A stretch of DNA of 64,000 nt from Butyriboletus loyo (taxonomy: Eukaryota; Basidiomycota; Agaricomycetes; Boletales; Boletaceae). The stretch's first letter is position 1. Every line of letters starts with the position of its first letter. Made by a program: the position numbers and the translations under genes. A model generated the notes under the pieces. The model did not search any database. It was given only the letters and a program-made list of their open reading frames with translations, and was not told the origin of the DNA. This document shows, one piece after another, positions 18,137-28,633 of the stretch. The stretch is from contig JBBPSI010000117.1 of NCBI GenBank assembly GCA_038093515.1, positions 16,967 to 80,966 on the forward strand. The letters are read 5' to 3'.

Positions 18137-21100
18137 TCACCCAGCAGCCGCCCTGAGTTTCTTCAACACTCGTTCGTGCAGCGCGCGAACTACAGGTCCG
18201 ATCATACTGCCCTCGCATACGACGCCTACCCCGATCGGGGCGATGCGTCGCCCTCCGACTCCGCTTTCGGGCGTGTGTGGGCGTGTGGCGCGGACCGCGT
18301 CGAGGACGAGCGTACGGAAATCGGGGATGGGCTCTAGCTCGGTCTTCCCCAGGTCCAAATGCGAGTGCTTATGCGAGTGAGGATCTGGATCAGAGCCTGA
18401 ATCCGGTTGTGAAGGCGGAACGACGTTGCCTTGAAAAAGCGAATAGGACGCGTCCAAGATAGCGATGCGTTTGCCGGTCATTAATCTCAGATCGAGCGCG
18501 TGTCTGATGAAGCGAAATGGGGCACATGGCGTGAGTGCACATACATTGGATGTTTTGGGGAAAGGAAATACCTAAGATCGCCATACAACACCCGCCACCA
18601 TCCCATACCTTTCACGACAGTATCAAACCACGGTTCTTCGGTAAACTTGACTTGTTTGCCCCTTCCTTGGCCGATCCACACCCGGTCCTCTCTGGTACCT
18701 GCCACAAGACGATCAAGCTCGACAGCGATAGGCAATGTGTCCCGAAGAAGTCCCACAAGACGATGCAGCGACGGTGCAAGGGGACCGTGCCGAAGTATCT
18801 GGCGGAGGTATGGTTCAGCTTCTTCGTGCGGGTTCGATCGTAAATGGGGTTGTATGGATGTAACTAGGGGAGGTAGCGCAAGGGTGTTTGCATTCGGAAG
18901 CGCAAGCGATGGAGAGCAACGCGAGAAACGAAGTTCAAAGGAACCTCCAGTGGGGGAAAGTTGGTCTGTGCAGCTAATCAATACCGTATAGTCCTGTGCG
19001 CGCGTTGAGTGTTGGCGGTTGTGAAAGAAGAAAAAATGATGATGACTTGCCGATGAGTAGACAAATTCGACTGTCTGTAAGTCGAACGAAAGGAGTCGGA
19101 CGTCTCGCCACTTCTTTGCTTTCGCCATCTGGGCAACTGCATCAACAATTCGCGTTAGCAAACAGACCGTTCCCCGAGACATGTTCAAGGGCCTTACCCT
19201 CTCGGGCAATCACCACCATCTTGGACACCCTCGCCCATTCCTCAAGGAATTCGTCCACACATGTATCCACCTGTTCCGACAAGAATGATACGACCGCTTC
19301 CATAGCATCGTAGATGATCCTTTTCGACGGCCGAATGATATCACTACTACTCCGTCCGGCGGCAGCTCGTTTCCCTACGGGTTGTTGTACATATTTGAGC
19401 TTAACACACGTCACGACCTGAGCCTTCTTGTCTGACCACCAATTGAGTGGTATGACACGAATGTTGGGCATTGCTGCCTCGGCTGCCGGAGCGCCGGAGA
19501 GGATGTCAGACGATTGAACGCAGAGGGCGGGGATAGAACTGGCGAGGGAGGACTGCATATATGATAAGGCAGAAGATTGAGGAAGTGCACTTGTCGGATT
19601 GACGTGCGTATATGGAATACCACGGAGCTTGAACTGCGCTTCGACTTTCGTATATGCAACGCGCGCGCTGAGAATGCGTCGTACAGGCTCGGGACAGGTG
19701 ACCGGGAACCGATGGTACTTACCAACAATAGGCATAGAGTTCTCGGAGGGTCTGCGTCTCCAGGTGGAAGCTAGCGGTAGATAAGACACGGAAACCGGCA
19801 AGGTTCATCATGCAGTGCAACTCACTTGTCTTCCCTTCGTAAGGTCTGATGCGCCGATGAAGCAACGTCGCGCTTCCGCTTTTGCCCCACCTGGGGATCT
19901 TCCGCACGCGGCACAATAACAACTCCGGGTGGTCCTTTCTCACCTCGTATGCGTCGAACGTCCAACCATCCAATATCCTCCATAATCATGTTGCCAAACA
20001 TGCTATCTGGCAATACCTTGACCGAGATGAGTGCATAGCGAAAATCTTCCTCGGTTATCACGAGTACGAGATAGTGAGACGGGAAGTTGGAGAGCTTGAT
20101 GTACATCATGCCTCTTGCCAATGGTCCCAATTTCTGGATCTCTGAGAAACGCGCATGTGTATTAGTGGCCTGGGAGAAGGATGAGGAGAGCGGGACACAT
20201 ACCCTCCTTTGAGAAATTGCGATGTCGGAAGACTTGCAGACCGAGGTAGCTCGCCTTCTGATCAACAAGGTCCATGATCGTCTATAGGGTTGCAACACGT
20301 CGCATCAAGCTTTCATGTAGATTGGACGTTTTTGTGACTTACATTAGATCGCAGCCTTACCAAGGCCTCTAGCAACATACCCGGATTGTCATTCAAGCGG
20401 TCCGAGATGATTGTAAACTTGGGTCCCCGGGAAGCAGCGGCGAGATCACCCGTGTCCCGAAGGTTCATGCGACCAGTTCTAACGTCAATTGAGATGAGGA
20501 CGACCTCGTCCGCACAGAGATGGACACGAAGGACATGGTACCCGCCTGCACAGGTTCAGAAATCCCTTTGCATGCAAAATCGAGGATACGGACCGTGAGA
20601 GTCCAAGATGACTTTCCCTTTGGGAGAAAACACATTGCGCGTCGGGCCGCGCTGAAGTTGGAACTGGAATACCTTTAGGATAGCTCTGGCATGCGCGTTG
20701 ATAACCCTGTGGAGCATCGCCTCAAAGTCAAGGTTGTTCGATTCCTAGAAGACATCCATCCATCGGGTTTCATTATACCATTATACCAAGTTTGCATGAA
20801 CTCACCACCAAAAGTTCTCCGACAATCGTCATGCTTTCAACTTGATCGATAGCGACACCCAGCGCACCCTGTATGGGATCCCACTTGACCTCGAATTTGA
20901 GACCTTCGACTTCGTCTGACGGTCGTGCTGACCCAAGCTTTGCTTTGAGCTGAAGCTCGGACAGCGTACGTGCTGCTGGCGACCTCGCAGGTCCACTGCC
21001 AATCTTGGAACTAGCACGATTCTCGACGATCGAGATGGTGAGTGTTCCTCCATACGGTGGGAGTTTCATACGGTGATGAGGCTGTGCGCGCCCTGGAACA

Positions 21101-22731
21101 GTGGTGGGAGTAGGACGACTTGGGAGTAACCTGAGTGGATTGCAAAGTCAAATGACCGAGGCACTTACAGCCAATACGACACTGAAAGTGTCTTATTACT
21201 ATTTAACAATTCAACTTTTAAATGCTGTCCCCATCCAAGAGAGCACATCCGCACGGCCTGCAAGCAAAATTGCTTCACAAGTGATCTACCAAAATGGCGC
21301 GCACACAAGAGGGCTGACCTGGTACCATAATATCTGGAGTTGGTATGAGAGAGACATCATCTCTACGTCATCGTGAGCCAAGGATCGCAAGTTCGTACAG
21401 CCGTACTCACGTAGAAAGTTGTACAACCGGACGAGAGGTGCATCGACCGTCCCCTCAGGTAGTTTCGGTCTTTCGGGGACCTCAGTATTAGGAGGAAGAT
21501 CTACCGGTTCGGGTAAAGGCAAGTAGTATGCCAGGCGGGAATCTGCCTCGTCTGTGATGTGTCGCTTAAGCACACCAGTTGGCTCCCGAGGAAACTCTGC
21601 AGGTCGCTAGAGCTCAGTTTCAATGCCCCACGCCATACAAGACGTACCATCTACCCCACTCACGTCTCCCCCGACTGAGATAGGGAACTTCAGGTTAACG
21701 AAGAACCAGCCATCGTCTTTCTCTGCCCCGCGCATGCAAACGGAGGTTTCAAACAAGCCCGGAACGGTGAAGTGCACCCTACCACCCGCTGGATCATAAA
21801 GGAGTTTCAAATGGGGCCCACGCATGAAGACAAAGATTATGTGACAATACCAATTCGATGTTGAGACATCTCCACGGGTATGATTTCCGTCATGCGAAGT
21901 CGGTACCGTACAATCTCCTCCATGTCGCTCAATGTTTTGATTACCTCGACGTCGGTCATGGGTGAAATGGGAATAATAGATTTCTGCACTCAGTATCATG
22001 AGTCCATTTGCTAAGTACAGGGAGGCATGATGTAACCTTGATCCCGGATGGAAGACGTTTATATGTCCCCGCAGTGAGTACGTCAAGGGAGGTAAGAAGA
22101 TCGTGATTTCGAAGTCTGATTACTGTCAAGAGGTGACCAGATACGACGAGATGTGTAGTCTCACCTTGCGGAATCCAGACTCTCCCTTGCATATGTGAGT
22201 CCATGAATGACGCTCTCGAATTGTTGGTTCTGATTCATGAGGAACGCGGTGATATTCTAACTTTGCATGAATATCCGCATGTAATTAGAGATACATTGAC
22301 CACTTGCCATGCACTTTTGAACGGTATCTGCGTCGCGCGCCCATTTCGTGACAGCATAAAGCTTCACGACCTGCTTCTTGGTCTTGACTACCCAGTCAGC
22401 GATCGTTCGCTTTCTTGCGGTATCTGACATGTTCGGAAGCCTGAATCACCAAGCATCAAAGCACAGCCCAACCAAGGTTCATGTATGCTCACGTCTCTGC
22501 GAGTTCGGATAGTTCGGCATAGATTGCTTGCATGACTCTGGAGAGCAGTTCTCCGAGCGGTACCTGACCATCGTGAACGACGGGGAGCTCCATATCGAGC
22601 TGTTCCATAGTTGGTTCCTGTTCTAGATGACCATTTCCTGTGAATCCGTTCAAGACAACGAGGGCCTCCGCCTTCTGTTTCTGCATGTCGAAGGCGCCTC
22701 GGCTTGTGCCATTTCTTGCTGAGGGATCCAT
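18137..22731 (-). CDS. MED14: Mediator complex subunit 14 (MED14/Rgr1)
   Basis: MED14 is the backbone subunit linking the head, middle and tail of the nuclear Mediator coactivator. The minus strand from ATG 22731 encodes VPLGELLSRVMQAIYAEL.ELAET. After a 52-bp intron (22441-22492) come LPNMSDTARKR..ADWVVKTKKQVVKLYAV.KW, the N-terminal MED14 signature. Many further exons follow on the same strand: 22165-22256, 22037-22115 and others down to the last, 18137-18481. They carry plausible continuous MED14-like sequence, e.g. SIIPISPMTDVEVIKTL and LPPYGGTLTISIVE. Intron 2 appears to use a GC donor (GCAAGT at 22307). I did not resolve every exon, so the span is more certain than the internal structure. 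No disabling change was noticed. It diverges from NDUFV1 across a 290-bp spacer. Confidence 0.85.
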
Positions 22732-23021
22732 CGAGGAAGGTCCCAGTCAAGAAGACGAGTCGTTCGTCTACGTCGCCAGCGTCGAACGTCGAGAAAAAGC
22801 TCAAGCGCGCGGAGAGAGAAAGAGGTCTACTTTATTGCTTAGCCGACGAGAACAAGGAGAAAAGCGCCACACCTACCTTCCTATTGTAGATATGTCAATC
22901 CACAAAAGGAATGTCGTCACAGTACGATCGTACGGCATCCACATGATCCGGAATATTCCGGGATTAACGAGCCTTCCCGAGTCGACGAACGAGTTCACCG
23001 ACGACGACGACGAGCTCAACG
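22732..23021. promoter_or_regulatory. Shared divergent promoter region, MED14 / NDUFV1
   Basis: The 290 bp between the divergent start codons of MED14 (22731, minus) and NDUFV1 (23022, plus) must contain both promoters and 5' leaders. No TATA box is evident. A run of GACGA repeats lies just before the NDUFV1 start (22998-23012). I cannot place individual sites. Confidence 0.6.
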
Positions 23022-24713
23022 ATGCTCAAGGTCTCAAAAGCAGCTGCTCTCGTACAGAGACAGTCTCCTGCGCTCAGGCGCTCTCTTGCAACCGTTGCGG
23101 ACCCACCTGTCCGTCGCTATGGTGGACTAAAGGACCAAGACCGGATCTTTACCAACGTTTATTGTAGACACGATCATGGTTTGAAGGGGGCCTCTGTCAG
23201 TTCACGTGGCTTCCTTTGCTGTATTGTGAAAAATAAATTCATCCCTCTAGTCTCGCGGCGATTGGCACAGAACAAAGGACATCCTTCTCAAAGGCGACTC
23301 TTGGATCATTCAAACTATGAAAGACTCGGGACTCAGAGGACGTGGAGGTGCAGGTTTCCCCAGCGGCCTCAAGTGGTCGTTTATGAACAAGCCTGGCTGG
23401 GAGAAGGACAAGCGGTATGTCTTTTTCTCTACCTATCCTCCACCAGGCTCACTTCGTCTTAGGCCCCGCTACCTCGTAGTCAATGCCGACGAGGGTGAAC
23501 CGGGAACGTGCAAAGATCGCGAGATTCTTCGTGGTGATCCTCACAAGCTTGTTGAGGGTTGTCTTGTCGCTGGTCGAGCTATGAATGCGAATGCGGCATA
23601 CATCTATATTCGTGGAGAATTCGTTCAAGAAGCTAACCATCTCCAACAAGCCATTACCGAGGCATATCGTGCCGGCTTACTTGGTAAAAATGCCTGTGGT
23701 TCGGGTTACTCGTTCGATGTTTACATTCACCGTGGAGCTGGCGCGTACATTTGTGGCGAGGAAACGGCGCTTATTGAATCCATCGAGGGGAAACAGGGCA
23801 AACCCCGTTTGAAGCCACCTTTCCCCGCTGATGTTGGTCTTTTTGGCTGTCCAACAACTGTCGCAAACGTTGAGACCGTCGCTGTCGCACCAACCATTTG
23901 TCGACGTGGGGCGGCCTGGTTCGCCGGTTTTGGTCGGGAGCGCAATCAGGGCACAAAAGTTTTCTGTATCAGTGGCCACGTCAACAACCCATGTGTCGTC
24001 GAGGAAGAGATGAGTATCCCACTCAAGGAACTTATTGAGCGGCATTGTGGCGGTGTTAGAGGTGGTTGGGACAATCTACTTGGGATAATCCCTGGTGGAA
24101 GTTCTGTCCCCGTATTGCCCATTGACAAATGCTCCGAGGTTCTTATGGACTATGATTCCCTGAAAGATGCACAGTCGGGTTTGGGCACGGGCGCTGTGAT
24201 CGTCATGGACAAGAGTACGGACATTGTCGCTGCTATCGCACGGTTCTCTTCAGTGAGTCTCCCCTATGTTTTACTCGCGTTTCCTTGTTGACGAGCTCCC
24301 TAGTTCTACAAGCACGAGTCCTGTGGTCAATGCACTCCCTGTCGTGAGGGTACTACATGGATGATGAACATGATGAACCGTATGGTCGAAGGCCGCGCCC
24401 ACCGTCGAGAAATTGACATGCTTCTTGAGCTCACGTAGGGTTTCCCTCACTTCTTCGATACAAATCACTTAATTCCATTTACAGAAAACAAATTGAAGGA
24501 CGCACAATCTGTGCTCTTGGCGACGCTGCTGCATGGCCAATTCAAGGTCTTATGCGTCATTTCCGTCCCGAAGTCGAGGCTCGCATCGACACATTCCGTG
24601 CTGCCAACGGTGGTGTTTTGTTCGGTGGTCAGTTGAAGAGCCAAGTGGATCCAACGTTGGCAATGTCAGACAATCTGGGTGCAAATTTGATAGAGTCAGG
24701 CGATAGAGTATAA
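23022..24713 (+). CDS. NDUFV1: NADH:ubiquinone oxidoreductase 51 kDa subunit (NDUFV1/Nuo51), mitochondrial precursor
   Basis: The flavoprotein of respiratory complex I, located in the matrix arm. It oxidises NADH using FMN and passes electrons to a 4Fe-4S cluster. My exons are 23022-23195, 23251-23414, 23463-24252, 24304-24434 and 24485-24713: 1488 nt, 495 residues, all GT-AG introns of 48-55 bp. This is close to the family's usual 460-495 residues. The N-terminus is a typical presequence (basic, Ala/Leu/Ser-rich, then SLATVA). GRGGAGFP (about 88-95) binds [21 protein letters not shown] follows, and GEETALIES is conserved. The cluster ligands are present: ESCGQCTPC (383, 386, 389) and the distal Cys near 429 (TICALGD). 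Nothing suggests decay. Confidence 0.95.
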
Positions 24714-26139
24714 TGTTCATAATCACATCGCCCCCTGACAATTTAATATCCACAGACTGGTTTCAGACCTACAAACTAGCCGTTTACAGCTAAGGCCTTG
24801 CCATCGTGGATATTAGCTGCACTCGCAGTGGCTCCAGGCCGGCATGACATTTTACTGCTTACAGACTTGTACGACAGTCAAGCTGACTCGAAGTCCAGAC
24901 TTGGTGATCCGACGCGCCAAAATACAGCCTGTGCCCGCATCGCCGATTTACTTCGTCACCGTATGGCAACTATTGACATTGCGAGGGGGTGGGGTTCGGC
25001 AGGTTTTATATGGTTGGCTGAGCCTCTTCGAGGAGTCACGCCAGCCATGTTGACAGACTCGTGTACGTGCATACAAGCAGTGCGCTGTCCAACCTTCGTC
25101 GATTTCCTCGGCTGATGATCTGTGATCTCAGCGCCATGGTAGGAACATGTTGTGTTTCAATAAAATTTCCGAGTTTCAGTGGTTTGCAAAGGAGATAATT
25201 TCCACCTTTAGTTCATACAGGCGCTCTTCACCACCTAGCGTCGAAGCTGGGCATACGTACGAGTGAAGGTGGTTTTGCTTGCATTGAGCAATCGTACTCC
25301 TTCCACCAAGGATCGTCTCGTTTCCGTGTGCCATCACCCCCTTGGCCGTTGAACGTTGAAACGGCTCCCGCAGCCCTGGTTTCCTCGCAGTTTTGTGGCC
25401 AATCTGCGTACATACACAGCTAGATGATGACGGGTGATGGCACAGATATGTTTCAGAAATGCGACCCCCTCCCCCTTCCCCAAGGTCTAGACTCCCGCGC
25501 GATGTGGGCGTATCGACATGTCTACTTGTCGTGCACATGTCTTTTTTTTGGCGTCTTTAAGTTGGGTTACTCCCCCTCTTCGCAGCTTAGACGCCATCGA
25601 AACACTCGCGGACTAGGAACTTTAACAGCCTGAGTGTTTGATATCACGACCTCCCTCCGAGTCGCCGTAACTCGAGGCGGTCGCGCTTGGCTCAAAGGTG
25701 TCGTTGGATGCCCATACGAGTGAAGCAGTTAGAATTACCTCAGTGTCTAGTACATGCATACCATGATTTTAACTCACATCGAAAGAATCATATTTATTGC
25801 TGCGTGGAATGGATGTCCGGCGTCTAAGGGGACCAACTCCAACTTTCTGTCTTTCCCCCAGAAAAACATCACAGTGGAAAAGTGGTCTTGGATGCGAAGG
25901 AGACACGAAAGTACAGCAAAGACAACTCAGTTGTATCGATAATGTTGCTACATGTAGGGATACTTGTCTCGAAAAAGTTACAAACGACTGCAGTCCGAAC
26001 CTACAACAAGGAAAAGGAGAGCCCCAAGTCCAGAATTTACACAATCATACTGTCGTACGAGATGAATGAAAGGGACCATGAAGAGAATAAAGACAATGAC
26101 AAAAAAAAACCCGAGTCAAACATGTCATGCGATCAATAA
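24714..26139. other. Intergenic, no gene recognised
   Basis: Plus-strand frames at 24798-25115 and minus-strand frames at 25176-25538 are short and lack domains or splice support. The interval holds the 3' flanks of NDUFV1 and of the convergent membrane-protein gene ending at 26140. Confidence 0.4.
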
Positions 26140-26977
26140 TTATATATCTTCGACAAACTTTGAGCCTGCGTGCGTCCAAACGGAGCCGTTGGACATCGTC
26201 GAACGATGACGGCGATCATAGTGATCATCACCAAGGGAATGCGCCCCAGGACTCCCGTCCACGCTCGTACTCCCCCTCGGAGACGACACGGGGGATGACA
26301 ACGGCGGTGACTGCGACCGCTGCAACGCCGTTTTGGAAAATGGATCGGTATATCCATGCGTATACGGCGCGGGGCTAAACCCACCCGTCGTATCGGACGA
26401 GGGTGACTCGACAACACGAACACCGTCACCCTCGGCACCGCCGCGCGTATCCTGTTTAAGAACCGGGAGAGACCTCAGATGGCTTCCCAGTTCAGGATCA
26501 GCGCCACCTTCGTGATGATCTGAATGAGACGCCCATTCGTCATCTGAGCCAGCTCGGATCCAACCACGCCCACCTCGTCGCCCTCGCCCTCCTGCGCCCG
26601 TACCAGTCCCGATGGAACTTTGCCACAACTGTTTCACCTTATCACTGAGCGAGCCCAAACCGACCGTCGACGTCGACGGTCCCGCAAAAGTTGAACTGGA
26701 GTTTAAGGTGTGCTCGCGTGTGCGTCGGTAGAGTTCTCGGCGAGCGACACGGTCTTGGTCCGTCGGTTCGTGATGACGGAGGAGGTAAAAGACCGCTGCA
26801 CAACAGGCGACGATTAGGACGCTCAATGCCACTACGAGCCCGATGAATGCTGAACGGAGGGGCAAGAGAGGGAGGGGAATCAGTCAGCTCGCGAACACAC
26901 AAACGAAAGAGAAAGAGATACCCACCGCCCTGAGAACCATCGATTTCAGGAACTTGACGTGTCCCGAGGTGCACCAT
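26140..26977 (-). CDS. Small single-span membrane protein of unknown function
   Basis: Two exons, complement(26140-26849, 26926-26977), give 762 nt and 253 residues with a 76-bp GT-AG intron; the join is phase 1. After a 17-residue extracytoplasmic or luminal N-terminus with no signal peptide, residues about 18-41 form one strongly hydrophobic helix (AFIGLVVALSVLIVACCAAV) followed by a basic HH and RR stretch. The rest is a long soluble tail rich in Ser, Gly, Pro and Arg. It includes a GGRGRRGGRGWIRAGSDDEW motif and a C-terminus ending FVEDI. The helix followed by positive charges suggests the tail is cytosolic. The protein looks like an ordinary conserved agaricomycete orphan; I cannot assign a function. 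Confidence 0.65.
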
Positions 26978-27577
26978 GCTGTGTGGAGCGTGGTCGGGGA
27001 TTGAGTCAGATACAGGGATTATGGGTTTTATTTTTGAAGTTCTTTTCTCCCTGGGATTCGGAGGGTGAATTAGAGAGCAATCAAAGTGGTCATCTGAAGA
27101 ATTTGAAGAGGGTGCTCTATTGGCCGCGCGGTGAGCACGATGCGTGAGTAAGATAAACTTGGAGCTATGAGGCAATGCCCTGCATATTTTAAAGTCCGCA
27201 AAATTGACTGGATGCTGGTTCCGATAAATGAACCTCCCGGACCAACAACGCAATTTGTTGTATGAGATGTTTGGTTGGTATTCAGATGCTGATTTTATTA
27301 ATTTTCGCATGGACACCAGAAAACAGCAGATATCATTGGGAGTTCGGGTGCTGGCACGAAGGTCTCTGCATGTAGTTACGTAAGCAACCATCAACGCATT
27401 CACGACGCGTCGTAGTACCAGCTGTAGCCTGAGGTGAGCGCTTGAATGGAGGCCCTCATACCATGCGTCTACAACCCAAGGTACCGCTGGAAAAATGGCA
27501 GGAAACCTTCTGATGCACAGAAACGTCACATAGCTCACTTAAACGGCCAACCTCGAGCTAGCAAAGAAAACATCAAT
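26978..27577. other. Intergenic, nothing recognised
   Basis: Upstream flank of the small membrane-protein gene and the left flank of the hAT element. No coding signal I trust. Confidence 0.4.
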
Positions 27578-28633
27578 GACGGAAATAGGGCTGAGCACGG
27601 GTATGGCTAACACCGCGGGTAACGGGTGTAGGGGTACGGCGAGTACGGCTACGGCTGCGGTGTAGGAAATGAGGACCTGGGGCAACACCGTACCTGTACC
27701 CGCGGTGTACGGGTGTGGCCACGGGTACATAATTTGTTTCTCGCTGATGGGCGTCGATGAATTTTACTTTTTACTGCAGCGAAGTTTGTTGATTCATGAA
27801 TCATCCCCAAAGGTTCAATTCACTTGTGACCACCACCTGTTGCATATCATCTCCTGAAGTTGTCGAAGGCCAGCCTGCATTCCCCATAAAACCACCACTG
27901 ATGCCACTGCAGCCAGCGAGATAGTATGGTGTTATATCTATATTTCTGTCAATTACATCCTGACGAGCACACCATGGCGGCGCGCTGAAGACACGGCAGA
28001 TGATCTCGGTGACTTCTGGATGGGGCCCGCATCGTCATCAGATGAACTTCAAGAGTATCTACGATGGCTAGTTGAGAAGGTTAAAGATGCACTGAAATGG
28101 TGGGTCAATAATCAAGACACTTATCCGACTCTACATCATATGGCACTTGACTAGCTTAGTGTACCTGGTACGTCCTGCCATCATGACCACAATTACTAAC
28201 TCTCACTTTTGACGGTGCATGGTAGCAACTTCAAATTCTGTCAAACGTGTATTCTCTCAAGGCCGATAGCTCCTTCACTACACAAGAAATTATCTGTCTC
28301 CATCATCAACCTGAGCATTACTGTGCTTGGGCTCGTGGATACGCTGTGATCTGATTGATTTTGACGACCTAGTGAAGATTGTGAAGTCCTCAGAGAAGGG
28401 AAAGTGGGTGGAAGCTGACGAGGAGATAGTAGAATTGTAGTTAGGTCTGTCCTACTAGGCTTGTTTTGAACAACAACCTGGGGGTAGATACACCACCGCA
28501 GGTTTGCTGACACCCGCAGGTCTGTACGCGTTGCACCGTACCCGTACCCGTAAGGGTTTCGGTGTTTGCGGGTACGAGTACGGTGTTGGTTTTCGAACCC
28601 GCGGGTCCACCCATGCTCAGCCCTAGACGGAAA
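27578..28633. mobile_element. Decayed hAT transposon with 8-bp target-site duplication
   Basis: The element is 27586-28625 (1040 bp), bounded by inverted ends TAGGGCTGAGCA(C/T)GGGT. A perfect 8-bp direct repeat GACGGAAA lies outside both ends (27578-27585 and 28626-28633). Subterminal zones are dense in CGGGTACGG-type repeats. The interior carries the C-terminal end of a hAT transposase (see 28029-28440), which agrees with the 8-bp duplication. It is internally deleted: autonomous hAT elements are about 2.5-5 kb. Confidence 0.9.
28029..28440 (+). pseudogene. hAT transposase C-terminal (dimerisation) domain relic
   Basis: Reads SSSDELQEYL, then VKDALKWW.NNQ.TYP.L and MALD, a stop (TAG), and LSVP. 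A 58-bp intron (GT 28168, AG 28225) follows, then ATS.SVKRVFSQGR. This is the hAT dimerisation-domain signature (WW, YP.L, A.D.LS.PATS, ER.FS). It continues to LLHYTRN.LSP, a LLCLGSW segment, and an acidic C-terminus stopping at 28438-28440. In-frame stops at about 28151, 28269 and 28314 show it is dead. The N-terminal zinc finger and catalytic part are missing. Confidence 0.85.
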
